Shown: piece by piece, positions 1 to 10,959 of the stretch
How the letters are laid out: each line of letters begins with the position of its first letter
Position numbering within the stretch: position 1 is the first letter of the stretch
Made by a program: the position numbers and the translations under genes
Notes under the pieces: generated by a model
Databases searched by the model: none
Told to the model about the DNA's origin: nothing
Seen by the model: the letters and a program-made list of their open reading frames with translations, nothing else
From: Semisulcospira habei
Lineage: Eukaryota; Mollusca; Gastropoda; Semisulcospiridae
DNA: 64,000 nucleotides
Reading direction: 5' to 3'
Assembly: GCA_036245525.1 (NCBI GenBank)
Contig: BTPG01000006.1
Coordinates: 74,382,727-74,446,726 of the forward strand

Positions 1-186
1 GTCTTACGTCTTATACACGTACATGGTAATAGGTGCCGTACCGCTCGCTCCCAACTCCAATCCAGTTACACACACAAAACCGCAGAACACCCACCAAAAG
101 AATGTACATCTGTGCATGATCATAATCTATACTTTACTTAGCATTCATATGTCCCAGGTATCTTTGACTTACTTTATCTTATTTAT

Positions 187-240
187 TTAACTGCCGTGAG
201 ATGACCGTAGTTGCCCGCGCGGCGTTAAACCCAAATAACT
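187..240 (+). repeat. SINE 3' tail fragment (GTTAAACCCAAATAACTA type)
   Basis: The stretch reads GCCGTGAGATGACC, then AGTTGCCC, then GGCGTTAAACCCAAATAACT. The same tail recurs at 22688-22745 (+) and 58140-58198 (-). It is typical of tails shared by molluscan SINEs and their partner LINEs (family knowledge). No Pol III head is visible upstream, so this is a 3' remnant. Confidence 0.6.
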
Positions 241-514
241 ATTTATTTCAATTATTAATTTATGTTCGTTTGTAATGTAGGTTTTGTACATACACATACA
301 CGGTAATAGGTGCCACCCCACATACACACCCCACCCCACATACACACACAAAAGCACAGAACACCCACAAAAGACATGCACAATTGTATACTGATGGGCA
401 TTAGTGGACTGTAAAACCTATATATAGAGACTTCAGGTTAAGAAAGTGGCTTGTATTGACTGCCTGTATTTTAGCTGCCCACCTACAAATTTCATGTGTA
501 CAGTTAACCACACT

Positions 515-1355
515 CAGGGCTAGAAATTAACTTTTTTCTTTGGGGGCCACCGGGCCCCTTGATTGAAAAATTTGAGGGCCCACAAGCAACTTTCGGGGCC
601 CAACTTTGAAAAATAATGCAAACAAAAAACAAAAGAATTATTGACAATATAATAAGTAGAAAGTACAATTTGTCTGATAATCTAAAATAAAAACAATTGA
701 ATTTCCAATTTTGCTGAGTGATGTCATTTTTATATGCCTTTTCTTTCACTTTCAAACATTACCAACAAAAAAGGGGGAAAAACACACACACACATTCAGT
801 GACACACATATATTCCAGTGACTAGTGAGCCTGAAATGGCCATTAAACAAAATAGAAAAAAAATCAAGTGAGTCTCTTGTATAATACTTTTCAGTTTTGT
901 GACTGAGTATTGCACAATACACATCATTAAATTTTTAATATGAGTAACCTAACAAAAAATCTGACCTCAATGCACAAAAGTTCAAAACAAAACCATGAAA
1001 GGGAACTAAACTTAACAGTACTCTTCCTGATAAACTAAAGTTAAACAGATTTTGCCTTTTCTTTTTTTTTCAATCATCTATTCATATTACACTTATGTGC
1101 ACTTGAGTTAACAGAAGTAAACTAAAAATACAATAACAAAAAAAAAAGAAAAAAAAGAACACAATACTATTACTGTGAGTGAGGGCACCGGTGTGGGTTG
1201 CTTCCCTTGGCCCAAATACGAAACTGCCGAGTAGAGCTAGCTGTAGCAGACGAATTATTTTGCGGGCCAAGCGGGCCCTTCGTTTTTGAACTTTCCGAGC
1301 CCGAAATCAACTTTGCGGGTTTTTGGCCCCGGGCCCCCGCTAATTTCGAGCCCTG
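515..1355. mobile_element. Non-autonomous DNA transposon with CAGGGCT terminal inverted repeats
   Basis: The left end is CAGGGCTAGAAATTAAC and the right end, read in reverse complement, is CAGGGCTCGAAATTAGC. Both continue into G/C-rich blocks (GGGGGCCACCGGG and GGGGGCCCGGGGCC). The element is about 841 bp and A/T-rich inside, with no transposase frame. ACACT is found directly outside both ends, so a 5-bp duplication is visible; an 8-bp one, expected for hAT elements, would need mismatches. CAGGG-type ends are common in hAT-like elements, so a hAT-derived MITE is the best guess. Confidence 0.6.
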
Positions 1356-3340
1356 ACACTACACATGCAGCCATCAGTTCTGTGAAAAGTACTGTTGGCT
1401 TCATGCACAGGGGCACCAAAACTTAGAGATAAGGCCACACCTGATAACAATAACAGTACTAATAATAATATGCATACTCAGCCACTAGTTCTGTAAACAG
1501 CAACTTTGTAAACAGAACCAGTGGCCAAATGCACAAATACATCATGGATGATGCTACCACTGATCACTTCAAACAATAGGCTGCCCAGTTCACATAAGTG
1601 ATACGGTGAACTAGCCTCCACTTGCAGTCATCAGTTCTGTATATAGTACTGGTGGCCACACGCACAGCGGTACCAAACTTAAAGGTGAGGCCAAAACTGC
1701 CACCTCAAACAAAACGCTACCTACACACACATATCAATGATACAGTCAGCCTCCATGTGCGTTAGGCGGAACAGGCTTAAAGTATGGGACTGTAAATCTT
1801 ACAGAGAAATGTCAAAACCAGTAAGAAGATAATGTAACAGCAACAAGTACATGTATTTTGTAAACCACTCAAAACATGAGAACTCATCGAGTCTAATGGT
1901 GTTATGAGTGGGTGATGGAAACACTGAAATAAATAGTACGTGTACATTATAAAGTATGTGCCTCCTCCTCCCCTCCCCCCCCTTTAACTAGCTGTTCATC
2001 ATAAAACATATATCTCATTCATTTGATCACTTGACTGATTTATTAAATCATCTCTTTGTCACCTTTCTCCGTTTTCGTTTTAATCCCAATATATATATAT
2101 ATATATGTCAGTGCTAATATCAGCTGCTAAGAATCCTTGCAGCGAACTGCAAATAACACAGCAGCAAAATAAGTTCCTCTTTTGTGCAGTAGGCTACTGC
2201 TAGTAAGATAGGGTTCAATTTTAAACAAAGCATTGCATGAACTTCCAAGCGTGTTCACATTGTGCTGTGTATTTTTTTTCAGTGTGAAGTGTACTGTACC
2301 ATCAGTGATCACTGAAACTGCATAATTGGCACTGGCAGTGATCGCACATCACAACATAGCTGTCAGTGCAACTGATTAAAATAAATGTTACTGCGTAAAA
2401 TAATTAATCAAGTTCCGAAACTCTGCTCAGCCATGACAGTTAAAACCAAGTGGTGTGGCACTCTTTTTCTTTTACAGAATGCAGCATGTTGCACTCCGGA
2501 CATAGGTTTTGAAGATAGCGTTTGTGTTGTGGGTTGCGTTTTGTTTTCGTGCTGTGTTGTCGAAATGAAACGGGCAAAGCGATGGTAAAGTGAATGGAAA
2601 TAAACGTGACAAACCTTTATCAAGCCGTAAAATTGCACACAGCAACTTTATACGTTTGCTTTTTTGTTGTTGAAACAAACAAGCTTATGTAGAACAAATC
2701 AAAAAGAACCCGTCGGCACACCGAAATTCACGTCCGCGGACGTTGTGGCATCACGTGTTTTGATCACGTGATTTGGGATACCTTATTGTTGAGTAACAAT
2801 ATTTGAGTTCAAGGCAAGTTTTTCGCAATTGTTTCTTTTCTTAATAACTTATTATATCTAAGTGTGAAAATATTACTTTAAAAAAAAAGAAATCCTTTTG
2901 ACATATAGTGCATACTACCACTGAATACAGGAACACTGAGACCCGTGTAAACTACTGATCCCCTGTGAACATGGCTGCGACGGTCCTGGTTTCGTCTGCA
3001 GCCATACTGGAAACAAAATGTGCTACAGAAAAATGTCTCCATCCTCCGGCGGTTTAAAACGAGTGGGCACTGCTTTTATTCATACTAGACTTCATTTTCA
3101 TATACCCAAACCTTTGTTACTCTCTAGAAAATCACTAGTAAACGGCTGATCGTCTATGAAGGGCAGCTGCTAGACTATTACAAAAAACAAGATGGGATGA
3201 ACCATAACCCACAAAGTCCCTTCTATATGAGAGCTGTCTTCGCTGTCTAGGATCTCTACCTTTTGTCTTTGACCTGATTCTGATGTTGAAATATCTCCTT
3301 CTGAAAAGCCTCGCAGATGTGCCAATGCGTTATAGTGAAC
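1356..3340. other. Non-coding stretch with diverged repeats and an E-box cluster
   Basis: No convincing gene was found. A repeated motif at about 1362-1440 and 1620-1700 (CATCAGTTCTGT, then AGTACTG, then GGCACCAAA or GGTACCAAA) shows an old tandem or dispersed repeat. A (TA)n tract lies near 2090-2106. At 2730-2772 there is a perfect palindrome, ACGTCCGCGGACGT, followed by two CACGTG E-boxes, which could be a promoter. Overlapping short frames on both strands at 2385-2678 have no recognisable similarity. Confidence 0.4.
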
Positions 3341-3368
3341 TTTAGAAGGGGCGCGCGCAGTGCACTGT

Positions 3369-4040
3369 ATGCATCATTGGTTTGTCAAACGTCATTTGAC
3401 ATGATGCATTTCTTTGGTTTTAGCGTAATTTTAGATTTAACGTGATTTGAGATTCGCTTTCTCTTCAAGACTTGGGAAAATGGTGACAAAACTAGAATTT
3501 AATGGTACAATTTCAGTCTTGCTATAATTTGTGTGAAATTAGGTTGCCTTTACCTAGCTATATGCTATACTAAGTACACCTGCATGCTCTTCTGAAAGAG
3601 CGTCGATGTGTGTGCATGCGTGTGCGTGCGTGCATGTGCGCGCGCTGCAAACATCCTCAAGAGGCACAGATGTTCATGCGCCCTCTGGGCACTTGAGGAT
3701 TTATGCCTCTTGGAGATGTGCGCATATGTCATTGGTTCATCACGTTTGTCATGACGTATTTTTTTTTGTTTTTTTTGTAATTTTATATTTAACGTGATAC
3801 AAGTTTCGCTTTCGCTTCATTACTTGCGAAAATGGTGACAAAACTAGAATCTCACGGTACAATTTCAGTCTTGTTATAATTTGTGTGAAATCAGGTGGAC
3901 TTTACCTAGCTACATGCCATACTAAGTACACCTGCTTGCTCTTCTGAAAGCGCATGATGTGTGTGTATGTGTTTGCGCGAGTGCATGCACACACTCCAAA
4001 CATCCTCAAGAGGCATAGATGTTTATGTGCCCTCCGGGCA
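3369..4040. repeat. Tandem duplication, two units about 352 bp apart
   Basis: ATGGTGACAAAACTAGAAT occurs at about 3480 and again at about 3832. The surrounding sequence matches over roughly 300 bp (GTACAATTTCAGTCTTG, TTTACCTAGCTA, CTAAGTACACCTGC). Each unit ends in a GT-rich run followed by CATCCTCAAGAGGCA, which also resembles the hairpin family described at 9628. Divergence is a few percent with small indels. Confidence 0.75.
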
Positions 4041-4269
4041 AATCAAGAACGTGCATGTTTGAGAAAGAGCGAGCGAGAGAGAGTGAGAGAATTCCGTCAT
4101 ATTTTGAGTATCAGTGTCTGCGTAGTGACGGAGTTGCTGCTTTTACGTCACCAGCACCGTCTGACTTTCTCTAGAAGTGAAGGTTTTATACTGTTTTAAT
4201 TATTTTCTGAAAATAATTAATTTTTACTAAAGAAGTTGAAAGGATACAAAGCTGGCTAACGAACTCATC

Positions 4270-4600
4270 CAATGTCTTTCTCCAAACTAGCCATATGCAA
4301 AAGTTCAAGTAAATATGACAAAAATTACGGACTCTAATCTGGGTCAACCGACTTCCTATAAACAGTTGTTTATGTCTTCAATGAGACATTCAATTACAAT
4401 ATACTCGGAGGCTCTCTTAGCCTCCCACTTAAGAAAGTATTTCGCCAAGTTGCTTGTGTGTACAGACATATCGGAGATTCTCTTGTTTACATACATACGC
4501 ACGCACGCACACACATACATAGATACAGCGCTTCGTGCCAAATGTACGTTCAGCAGCGAGGTTAGCATAATTAGACATGACGTAATTTTTATCTCGCTAC
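4270..4600 (-). repeat. Dispersed repeat with internal GT-rich tract, copy 1
   Basis: Read on the minus strand, the copy contains GCTGAACGTAC, then a degenerate GT/GTGC tract, then GAGAGCCTCCGAGTATATT and GTCGGTTGACCC. The same ordered blocks occur at 57530-57950 (+) and, in part, at 56970-57290 (+), so this is one repeat family carrying a microsatellite at a fixed internal position. Molluscan pearl/Helitron-like elements have this design, but I see no diagnostic Helitron ends. Confidence 0.6.
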
Positions 4601-4667
4601 TTCAAATGTTAGAGGTTTAGCCTGCCCGCCTTTGACATCATGGACATGCTATTAAACGACCCATCCT

Positions 4668-4698
4668 AAAAAGTCCCTTCTATAAATAGAAGGGACTT
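4668..4698. repeat. Short perfect hairpin
   Basis: AAGTCCCTTCTAT and its complement ATAGAAGGGACTT face each other across a 2-4 base loop. A related half (AAAGTCCCTTCTATA) lies near 3216. This is probably a remnant of a small foldback element. Confidence 0.55.
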
Positions 4699-4699
4699 A

Positions 4700-7055
4700 A
4701 AAAAGGACAACGATCAATAATAACACATTTTCATTAGCATACCTCCCAGAAACTGTCACTGCTGGCCTGAAAGAGATCATCGTTGACGGACATCTTGAGT
4801 GATGGGACTGTTGCAAGTTGCAATCTGGTGTCAACAGCACAGACACACACCTGGTGCTGCGCTCACACAATGTTATGAAAAAGATGCGGGCTCCAGGGAA
4901 GATAATGTGGAGATCTGAAAAACAGGGACAGAATGTTAACAGACATGTTTACCAAATGAAGAGCAAACCAACGTTTCTGAAACTGGTGCTGAGATTCCAT
5001 AAACAAAGGCCCAAATCTAAAACCAACCAACCCTAAACACCCCCACCCCCCCTCCGAAGATGGTAGGATGAGTGTATGATGAGATGATGAAAATGGTAAA
5101 GGCCCCGTGTAGCTGGTGTGGTCAGATAATTTTTATAAGTTTTGGTGCATACCTTCATTTGACATAATTTCTTTCCTTTGCTGATTCAGTGATCCCAACA
5201 TCACATGCAGTGCACCAAAATGCAAGATCATGCAAAATGTTTTAACAGGTGCATGGACAAGGTATCAAACAGGACCTAGGGCACTAGTACTTTTCAAGCG
5301 GACAGCTTTTTTTTCCCATTCAATTTCACTGCGTGATTCGAACGGCTGTTTCAGGTGATTGCACAGCTTGTAACCATTGTCACAACGCTTCACAGTGCGC
5401 ATGTACTTGCCCACCTGCACAAAACACTTTAGTATCAGGCATACATGGCCATGCTTGGGTCAGCTATCAGTTAGTGTTTGTGATCAAGAGGCCCAGACCC
5501 TCATACGCCCCAACAGGTTGCACAGCGGCCTCAAGAGAATTTATACATCTTGCTGGTCCCATTAATTGAACCCTTTGTCAGTCAGTAATGGTTCCTGTCC
5601 CGAGGAATCATCACAACAAAAACCGCTACAGACAGCCAAAGGGTTACTATTCAACCAGAAGATGGGGGCCCAGAGTGAACTGAGTCTACTAATCACACAT
5701 AGACTGCAAGAAAGGAAAGTGCCTATGCTGTAGACAACAGCTCGGGTGACAGAGGGTGTAAATCAAAACATACCTAGCTAAAGTGTTTACACCAAGATGT
5801 CCCACTTCCAAGAGGGACAGATTCACATGCGCCCCTGCAGATGCGTGGACTCACGAAAATCGTTGCCTTTATCTCACCGACACTAACTGCAGCTAGTACA
5901 TACATGAATACATTGTTATTAGGAATGTAGGCCTGCGACTGACTACAACGCAAAATGGAAATTACCAGTGTGGGAGCAAATACCAAGCACTCTGTCCTCA
6001 CCGACAGTCCACCTGAAGACAACTTCTACCCCTCCCCTCTCATGACCCGAATTGGCTGGCCTCTTTCACAGCTGTCTAGCGATACAGACGCACATATATG
6101 TTAACCGACACTGCGGTAGACGAGACGACTCTTGCTGTCCGCCTTGGCGTGAGAAACTCTACTACTGTCTTACCACAGTAGCAAAATGTCTTCGGGCCCA
6201 CTGCGGCCGTCGTGGGCCTGAGGGGCTTTGCTTACACGACCCTTCTCAAGTTCACCTTTCCAACAAGGGCGCTCAATATGTGCTGGTCCACAATACTTTG
6301 GTCGCGTCAGACTGCCTAGTATCGTTGGTGACTACCGAGTGCTGATAAATGAACCTCACTGTGCATGCCGTCACCGGTACAGTAAACTGTGCAAGAGGGT
6401 TAAACACGGATAAGACGGGTTAAACACGGATAAGACTACAGCGCACTAATGAACCCCTTTGTTAACTCATTACAAACTGAGGATGAAAATACCAAGTTTG
6501 TTTTTTTTAGATCCTTCAAGGTCTAGGTCACAGTTCTGGAGACAGATGGACCATGGCAGTTTCTGACACCACACTTGTAGTTGAACTATTGTGAATCCAC
6601 ATCCTGTCCTTGCGTGACAGGGATTTACTGGTTAAGCACAGCCATTACAGGAATGGTGCAACAGAGTAAAAGAAGGACCTCCCACCAGCTGATTGTCATG
6701 TACAGAAGGTGACCACAAAATGGCTTGGCTCAATTTCGAAAACTGGTCATTGCTGACAGATTTTTTTCTATAGATACACATCATACAGGCATAGAAGTTA
6801 AAACTTACAATTTGAAATGCGTTTAGCACTAGCAGCATTACTGACCATGACAGAGTATGCTGCAAGAGTAGCTTTAAGGCATGACTCTGGGGATGTCATA
6901 AAGCGCACAGAGCAGCTGTTCTGGTCTGTTCTAATGGTCTGAGAAAGCCCTCAAATAATCTGCATAAGGGATCGTACTTCATTCAGCAATATTTTAACAT
7001 GTATGACAGGCAAGTAACCTGATCAAGCAGAAGTAGATGGATAGAGTGAGATTTC
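4700..7055. other. Gene-free stretch with one small TTAACCC-type hairpin
   Basis: No coding region can be supported. At about 5570-5627 the sequence AACCCTTTGTCAGTCAG ... CTACAGACAGCCAAAGGGTTA forms an imperfect inverted repeat of the kind also seen at 8557, 15140 and 44870. A direct repeat, GTTAAACACGGATAAGAC, occurs twice at about 6398-6435. Otherwise this is AT-rich unique-looking sequence. Confidence 0.4.
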
Positions 7056-7248
7056 AAGGTTGGTTATACATTGCTTAACGTCCTGACAGCAACAAGAATT
7101 TCTCAGGACTTGCCTGCACTGCTTGTGGAAAAAAACTGACTAAACAGAATATTGAATGTATGTCACCAGCCCGTCTAATATGCTAAATAAACCTAAGACC
7201 ATTTCGCAACACACATCCAATATCAAGAGCTACGACAGCGCAGACAGT
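7056..7248 (-). mobile_element. SINE-A copy 1, 3' half
   Basis: This is the 3' half of a repeat on the minus strand, with the order AGCTCTTGATATTGGATGTG, GGTCTTAG, GGCGACATACATTCAATATT, CACAAGCAGTGCAGGCA and GACGTTAAGCAATGTA. Its 5' half lies at 7873-8041. The two halves are separated by an inserted LINE fragment (7249-7860) flanked by a perfect 12-bp duplication, AGCGCAGACAGT. Confidence 0.75.
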
Positions 7249-7860
7249 CATCATCATCATCATCATCAGTCCCTTGCCCGAACTGGGCGTTGGGGGGACT
7301 GAAAGGCAGCAGCAACAGACAGTGCTCTCCACTGAGTTCTATTTTGGGCGGTGGCAAGCAAGTCTGGCATCTCGAGTTCGGTCCATTCTTTTATGTTTGC
7401 GACCCAACTCTTTCTCTGACGACCTCGCCGACGACTTCCTTCGAGAGTGCCTTGGAGGATAGTCTTGGACAAGGTGTTGTGTCGGGTCACGTGGCCAAAC
7501 CAAGCAAGCTTGCGCCGTTTCACGGTTGCCAGAAGAGGTTCATGTGGGCCCACCAGGGAGGTGACGATGCTCCGTACATATTCGTTGGTTTTGTGCTCGC
7601 GGTACGAGATGCGGAGCAACTTCCTCAGGCACTTGTTCTCAAAGGCCTGGATTTTCTTTATATCTTATCTTAAGAATTGCATCTGAATGTTGCTGCTGCT
7701 GTCGCTTGTGGTGTTGATCATCACTTTGCTTTTATCCGTACTGATCTCCATGCCATAAGATATTGACCTCATGGCAGGCAGCAATAGTGAGCTCCAAAAC
7801 CTGACAGACAAACTTTCAAGTAGCGCAGGGTCTTATGGCATGGAGATCAGTACGGATAAA
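7249..7860 (-). mobile_element. LINE A insertion, 5'-truncated with inverted 5' segment
   Basis: From 7249 the minus strand carries the 3' end of LINE A, including its (GAT)n tail. The end of the reverse transcriptase protein (7266-7619) is nearly identical to 27023-27376. At about 7680 it jumps over roughly 240 bp of element to sequence matching 27664-27740. From about 7768 to 7860 it continues with LINE sequence in the opposite orientation, matching 27714-27805. Perfect 12-bp copies of AGCGCAGACAGT at 7237-7248 and 7861-7872 show that the whole 612 bp arrived in one insertion. A 5' inversion inside one duplication is the hallmark of twin priming. Confidence 0.88.
7266..7619 (-). pseudogene. 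C-terminal fragment of LINE A reverse transcriptase protein
   Basis: The frame encodes about 117 residues nearly identical to the end of the protein at 27023-29398, including ISYREHKTNEYV, RRRKLAWFGHV-type sequence and GRQRKSWVANIKEW. It lacks all catalytic RT blocks, so it is non-functional debris of the truncated insertion. Confidence 0.85.
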
Positions 7861-7872
7861 AGCGCAGACAGT

Positions 7873-8041
7873 AGGGAGGGTTTAAAAACAGAAAATACAG
7901 GTGAATGGACCAAGGGTAGACAGAAACACATGCCCCAGAATAGAGGGGAAAACCCACCCTGTGGGGCTGACCTCGGTGACCCTGGGAACTAAAAGGGTAG
8001 TTAACCCCACCCAAGTCCCCCAGGGCAGACCCACGTGGGGG
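7873..8041 (-). mobile_element. SINE-A copy 1, 5' half
   Basis: On the minus strand this holds the element's GC-rich head: CCCTGGGGGACTTGGGTGGG, CCCAGGGTCACC and GGGGCATGTGTTTCTGTC. It is the same block as in the uninterrupted copy at 41957-42346. It joins 7056-7248 once the LINE insertion between them is discounted. Confidence 0.75.
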
Positions 8042-8111
8042 GAGATTTCAAGAATTGCATCTGATTACCTTGATACCTAGAAAGTCACAACACTACAGTT
8101 AACTCCTTCGA

Positions 8112-8486
8112 TTGTACATTGCTTAACGTCCCGACAGCAACAAGGCTTTCTCAGGACGTGCCTGCACTGCTTGTGAAAAAAAAAAAAAACAGAACATTGA
8201 ATGTATGTCGCCAGCCGGTCAAATACATTAAATAAACCTAACACATGGGGCCTAAATAAAGCTAAGACCATTTAGCAACACACATCCAATATCAAGAGCT
8301 ACAGGCAGTGCAGACAGTAGTGAGAGTTTGAAAAAGGCAAATACAGGTGAATGGACAAAGGGTAGACAGAAACACATGCCCCAGAATAGAGAGAAAAACC
8401 CACCCTGTGGGGCTGACCAGGGTGACCCTGGGAACTAAAAAATACCTAACCCCACCCAAGTCCCCCAGGGCAGACCCGGGTGGGGC
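8112..8486 (-). mobile_element. SINE-A copy 2, complete, with 14-bp target-site duplication
   Basis: This is a complete copy of about 375 bp on the minus strand, from the head at about 8486 to the tail GACGTTAAGCAATGTACAAT at 8112. GTTAACTCCTTCGA is present at 8098-8111 and 8487-8500, a perfect 14-bp target-site duplication. The target is the left end of the small TTAA element at 8488-8560, so that element is older than this SINE copy. Confidence 0.85.
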
Positions 8487-8487
8487 G

Positions 8488-8560
8488 TTAACTCCTTCGA
8501 GACGAGTGTCGCATCCATGTTTGCGGCATATCCGGATGCAGTACGTCTCGAAAGAGTTAA
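8488..8560. mobile_element. 73-bp TTAA-flanked palindromic mini-element
   Basis: The ends are TTAACTCCTTCGAGACG and, in reverse complement, TTAACTCTTTCGAGACG. A TTAA is present at each end and the interior GCATCC...GGATGC is also complementary. It is too short to code and looks like a miniature TTAA-targeting DNA transposon. Confidence 0.65.
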
Positions 8561-8653
8561 CCCTTTGCGTATTGGTAGCGATTTTAGTGGTGATGATTCC
8601 TGTAGGAATCGAATCGTGGTGACTAAAACCGCTACTGACAGACAATTGATTAA
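8557..8653. repeat. TTAACCCTTTG-type imperfect hairpin
   Basis: TTAACCCTTTGCGTATTGG is followed by GTAGCGATTTTAGT and later ACTAAAACCGCTAC, giving inverted arms, and it ends near ATTGATTAAC. Related hairpins lie at 5570, 15140, 15395 and 44870. It directly abuts the 73-bp element and shares its TTAA. Confidence 0.5.
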
Positions 8654-8743
8654 CACAACAGATAGCCCACAGTGCTACTCAGGTGCCACAGTGGGCATCT
8701 AGATAGTTCACCTGCAAAACTGCAGAAAGTTAGTTATTGGGGT

Positions 8744-9259
8744 TTAACTCTTCCGCGCACAGCGCACAATCTTCAAGTGCACGCCGTCAAATTTTATAGC
8801 CCTCTAATGAGCGCACAAAGGGGAATAAATTTGCCCAGCCCCTTTCTCATACTATTTCTTGTATTTTTCCCACGAAAACCAGTGTCAAGTGGGGAGATGT
8901 TTATCAACCATGTGTGGCGAGATATCTTGGGGGAAATTGGTTAGAGAGCTGGCTTCCGGTGGCAATGAGTGATACTTAGGGAATGCAAAACTAAATGTTT
9001 CTTGTAGTTAGTATGCTAAATGTCCCCTATGTAGCTCTGTGTCTTTCATGTATTTTCAGAGGAGGGTGAATGGAACTTGTTCAGCTATAGTAGAAGAAGT
9101 ACATTATAGCAGGAAGGGTCCAGAAAGCAGTATTGGGAAATGAAATTTTGAGTGTTTTAGATCACACCTGCTCCACAGATTTAGCCGTGCGTTTAGGGGG
9201 TGCGCTGCTGTGCGTTTCATAGTGGCAAGTTTCTTTGACTGCGTGCGTCGAAGAGTTAA
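8744..9259. mobile_element. TTAA-flanked element of about 515 bp
   Basis: The left end is TTAACTCTTCCGCGCACAG. The right end, in reverse complement, is TTAACTCTTCGACGCACGCAG. TTAA ends and imperfect ~20-bp terminal inverted repeats suggest a non-autonomous piggyBac-like element. No transposase frame is present. Confidence 0.55.
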
Positions 9260-9625
9260 CACTGAAAAACTACAGAAAGAGCCACAGAAGACGCGCCTGA
9301 CAGTGTCCATGGTCCTGAGCCAGACCCTTCCAGCTACATGAGGCATGGATTCTCATGAGCCTCGGTGCAGGTGCTCATAATGTATCTTGCTGGTTGGGAT
9401 CCGCCCCCTTCAATTCTCAAATTGGACTGTTTTTATGCGCGGGATGTTAACTCATGAAAAGGCCTCACACACAAAAAAATCACCTGCTGCCTTCGACTAA
9501 GATGGTATTAAACTAAAGCATACCAGTTGCCATGATTGCAGACGCACCTCTCTTTATAATTTATTGCATTTTGGGATTTAGACAGTTTAACACCTTCACT
9601 GCCAAGAAAAAAGTGAACACAATCC
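9260..9625. other. Stretch with no recognised gene
   Basis: Nothing coding is visible. A motif at about 9352-9380 (TCTCATGAGCCTCGGTGCAGGTGCTCAT) resembles a diverged copy of the hairpin at 9628-9698. Confidence 0.35.
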
Positions 9626-9627
9626 AA

Positions 9628-9698
9628 CAGCAAGAGACATAGATCCTCTTGAGCCCCGCAACAGCATGGGGCTCATGAGGATCTATGCCTCTTGCTGA
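9628..9698. repeat. Hairpin family P3, copy
   Basis: Inverted arms read AGCAAGAGACATAGATCCTC and, complementary, GAGGATCTATGCCTCTTGCT, with GAGCCCC/GGGGCTC continuing toward a short loop. Related copies: 13572-13636, 16263-16319, 25612-25678, and halves near 3650, 4000 and 17020. Several are preceded by a TTAACCCCTTCACTGCCA-like stretch, suggesting a TTAA-type MITE. Confidence 0.65.
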
Positions 9699-9699
9699 G

Positions 9700-10250
9700 A
9701 CCAATTTGTATCCATGTTTCTTAGATGGAGTTTGTTCCTGAAGATTTCAGAGACAAAAATGTACATATAGTGGCAAACAAATTGGAAAAACATCAGTGAC
9801 AAACATGCACACAGTATTCACCGCCTAAAGAAATACAAACAACGCAGTCATTCATGGCCATAACAAGTGGGCGTCATTGTCAGTGCAGCAAAGCAAGAAG
9901 ACCACTTGAATGGGGTGTAATAAAATGTTCTAAACCAGACAAGGCAAATCTGAACTACCGAACTAAGCACCGACTACATGACTGAAATATGACAGAATGT
10001 TTGAAAAGCTAACCTTACAATTGAACTATGCGCCGACCATACTAACGCAAAATTTCTATAAATAACAAAGCTACAGTGGACAAACATTTGCTTAGTGCTA
10101 AATAAATAACCAAAGTTTATTATATTTATAAGGGAAATGTTTTACTTATGAAGAGTGTAGTCGGGACCTCTGACAAGTTTTCTTTTAGTCTTATCCTGAC
10201 CTTGAAATTTACTATACACTGTATTTACTTACCACTTCTAAGTTCTTGTC
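9700..10250. other. AT-rich stretch with no recognised feature
   Basis: No frame of note, no repeat structure and no motif was recognised here. Confidence 0.35.
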
Positions 10251-10254
10251 TAGG

Positions 10255-10405
10255 GGATCTTGGTAGCTCAGTTGGTAGTGTTTGAGTCTTGCCCAAATGG
10301 TCGTGGGTTTAAAACCAGCTGGGGGTTGTACAGCACTCTTTTCAGTGCTCTGTCTTTGAAATCAGCTTCGTGGTGGACAAAGGACGGTTAAGCCCTAAAC
10401 ATTTA
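10255..10405 (+). mobile_element. tRNA-derived SINE
   Basis: A box A-like TAGCTCAGTTGGTAG at about 10264 is followed by a box B-like GGTTTAAAACC at about 10307, with tRNA-like spacing. The body then runs to GGACGGTTAAGCCC and TTTAACG. It resembles the head and tail of the SINE at 53679-53997. It does not fold into a complete tRNA acceptor stem, so it is a SINE, not a tRNA gene. Confidence 0.7.
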
Positions 10406-10959
10406 ACGTTTTAACTTCCTGTCTAAATTCCTGACCACCAGCACAGTTTTGCTGGAAGAGGAAACATTTAATTCTACCACATGTCTACAGCTGCATCTTA
10501 CACGGCCTGAATTTTGTCCTGGACACCTCGAGTAACAGAGCTGATTGATAACTACGGTAAGCTTACCATTCTTTGAGCTTTTTTCAATGTCATTATTCAT
10601 AAAGTGTGAAGAATTGCCTAGTTTATGACACCTGCCAAGCACTTGGTCTACTTTGACAGCAAAAAGAGGAGTCTTTGTAAGACGATTAAGTGCTCAAAAG
10701 AAAGAGATCCAGACAATGAAGACAATAAAATATAACATAGAAAATATGTGGGGTACAACACAGTACTGAATCACAGGTCCCGCAGCTCTATCCATCCATC
10801 TGCCAGAGGAATACATTCTCAGGGACCCTTGCGGATGCAAGAGCTCTTCAGAATCTAGATGCCTCTTCGTGTCCGAAAATATGCCATATTCTCAGACACA
10901 GAGAAACATCCAGCTAACTTTAAAAATCTGACAGTGTACAAACTTTTTTGTATTTAATG

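Noticed and set aside
2385..2678. Overlapping frames on both strands as a host exon
   Set aside because: No recognisable domain, no paired splice signals, and neither strand is preferred.
6052..6413. 97-codon frame plus an overlapping 61-codon frame
   Set aside because: Cys/His-rich by chance; the spacing fits no zinc finger family and there is no gene context.
10255..10330. Second tRNA gene
   Set aside because: Boxes A and B are present but no paired acceptor stem or terminator; the sequence continues as a SINE body.
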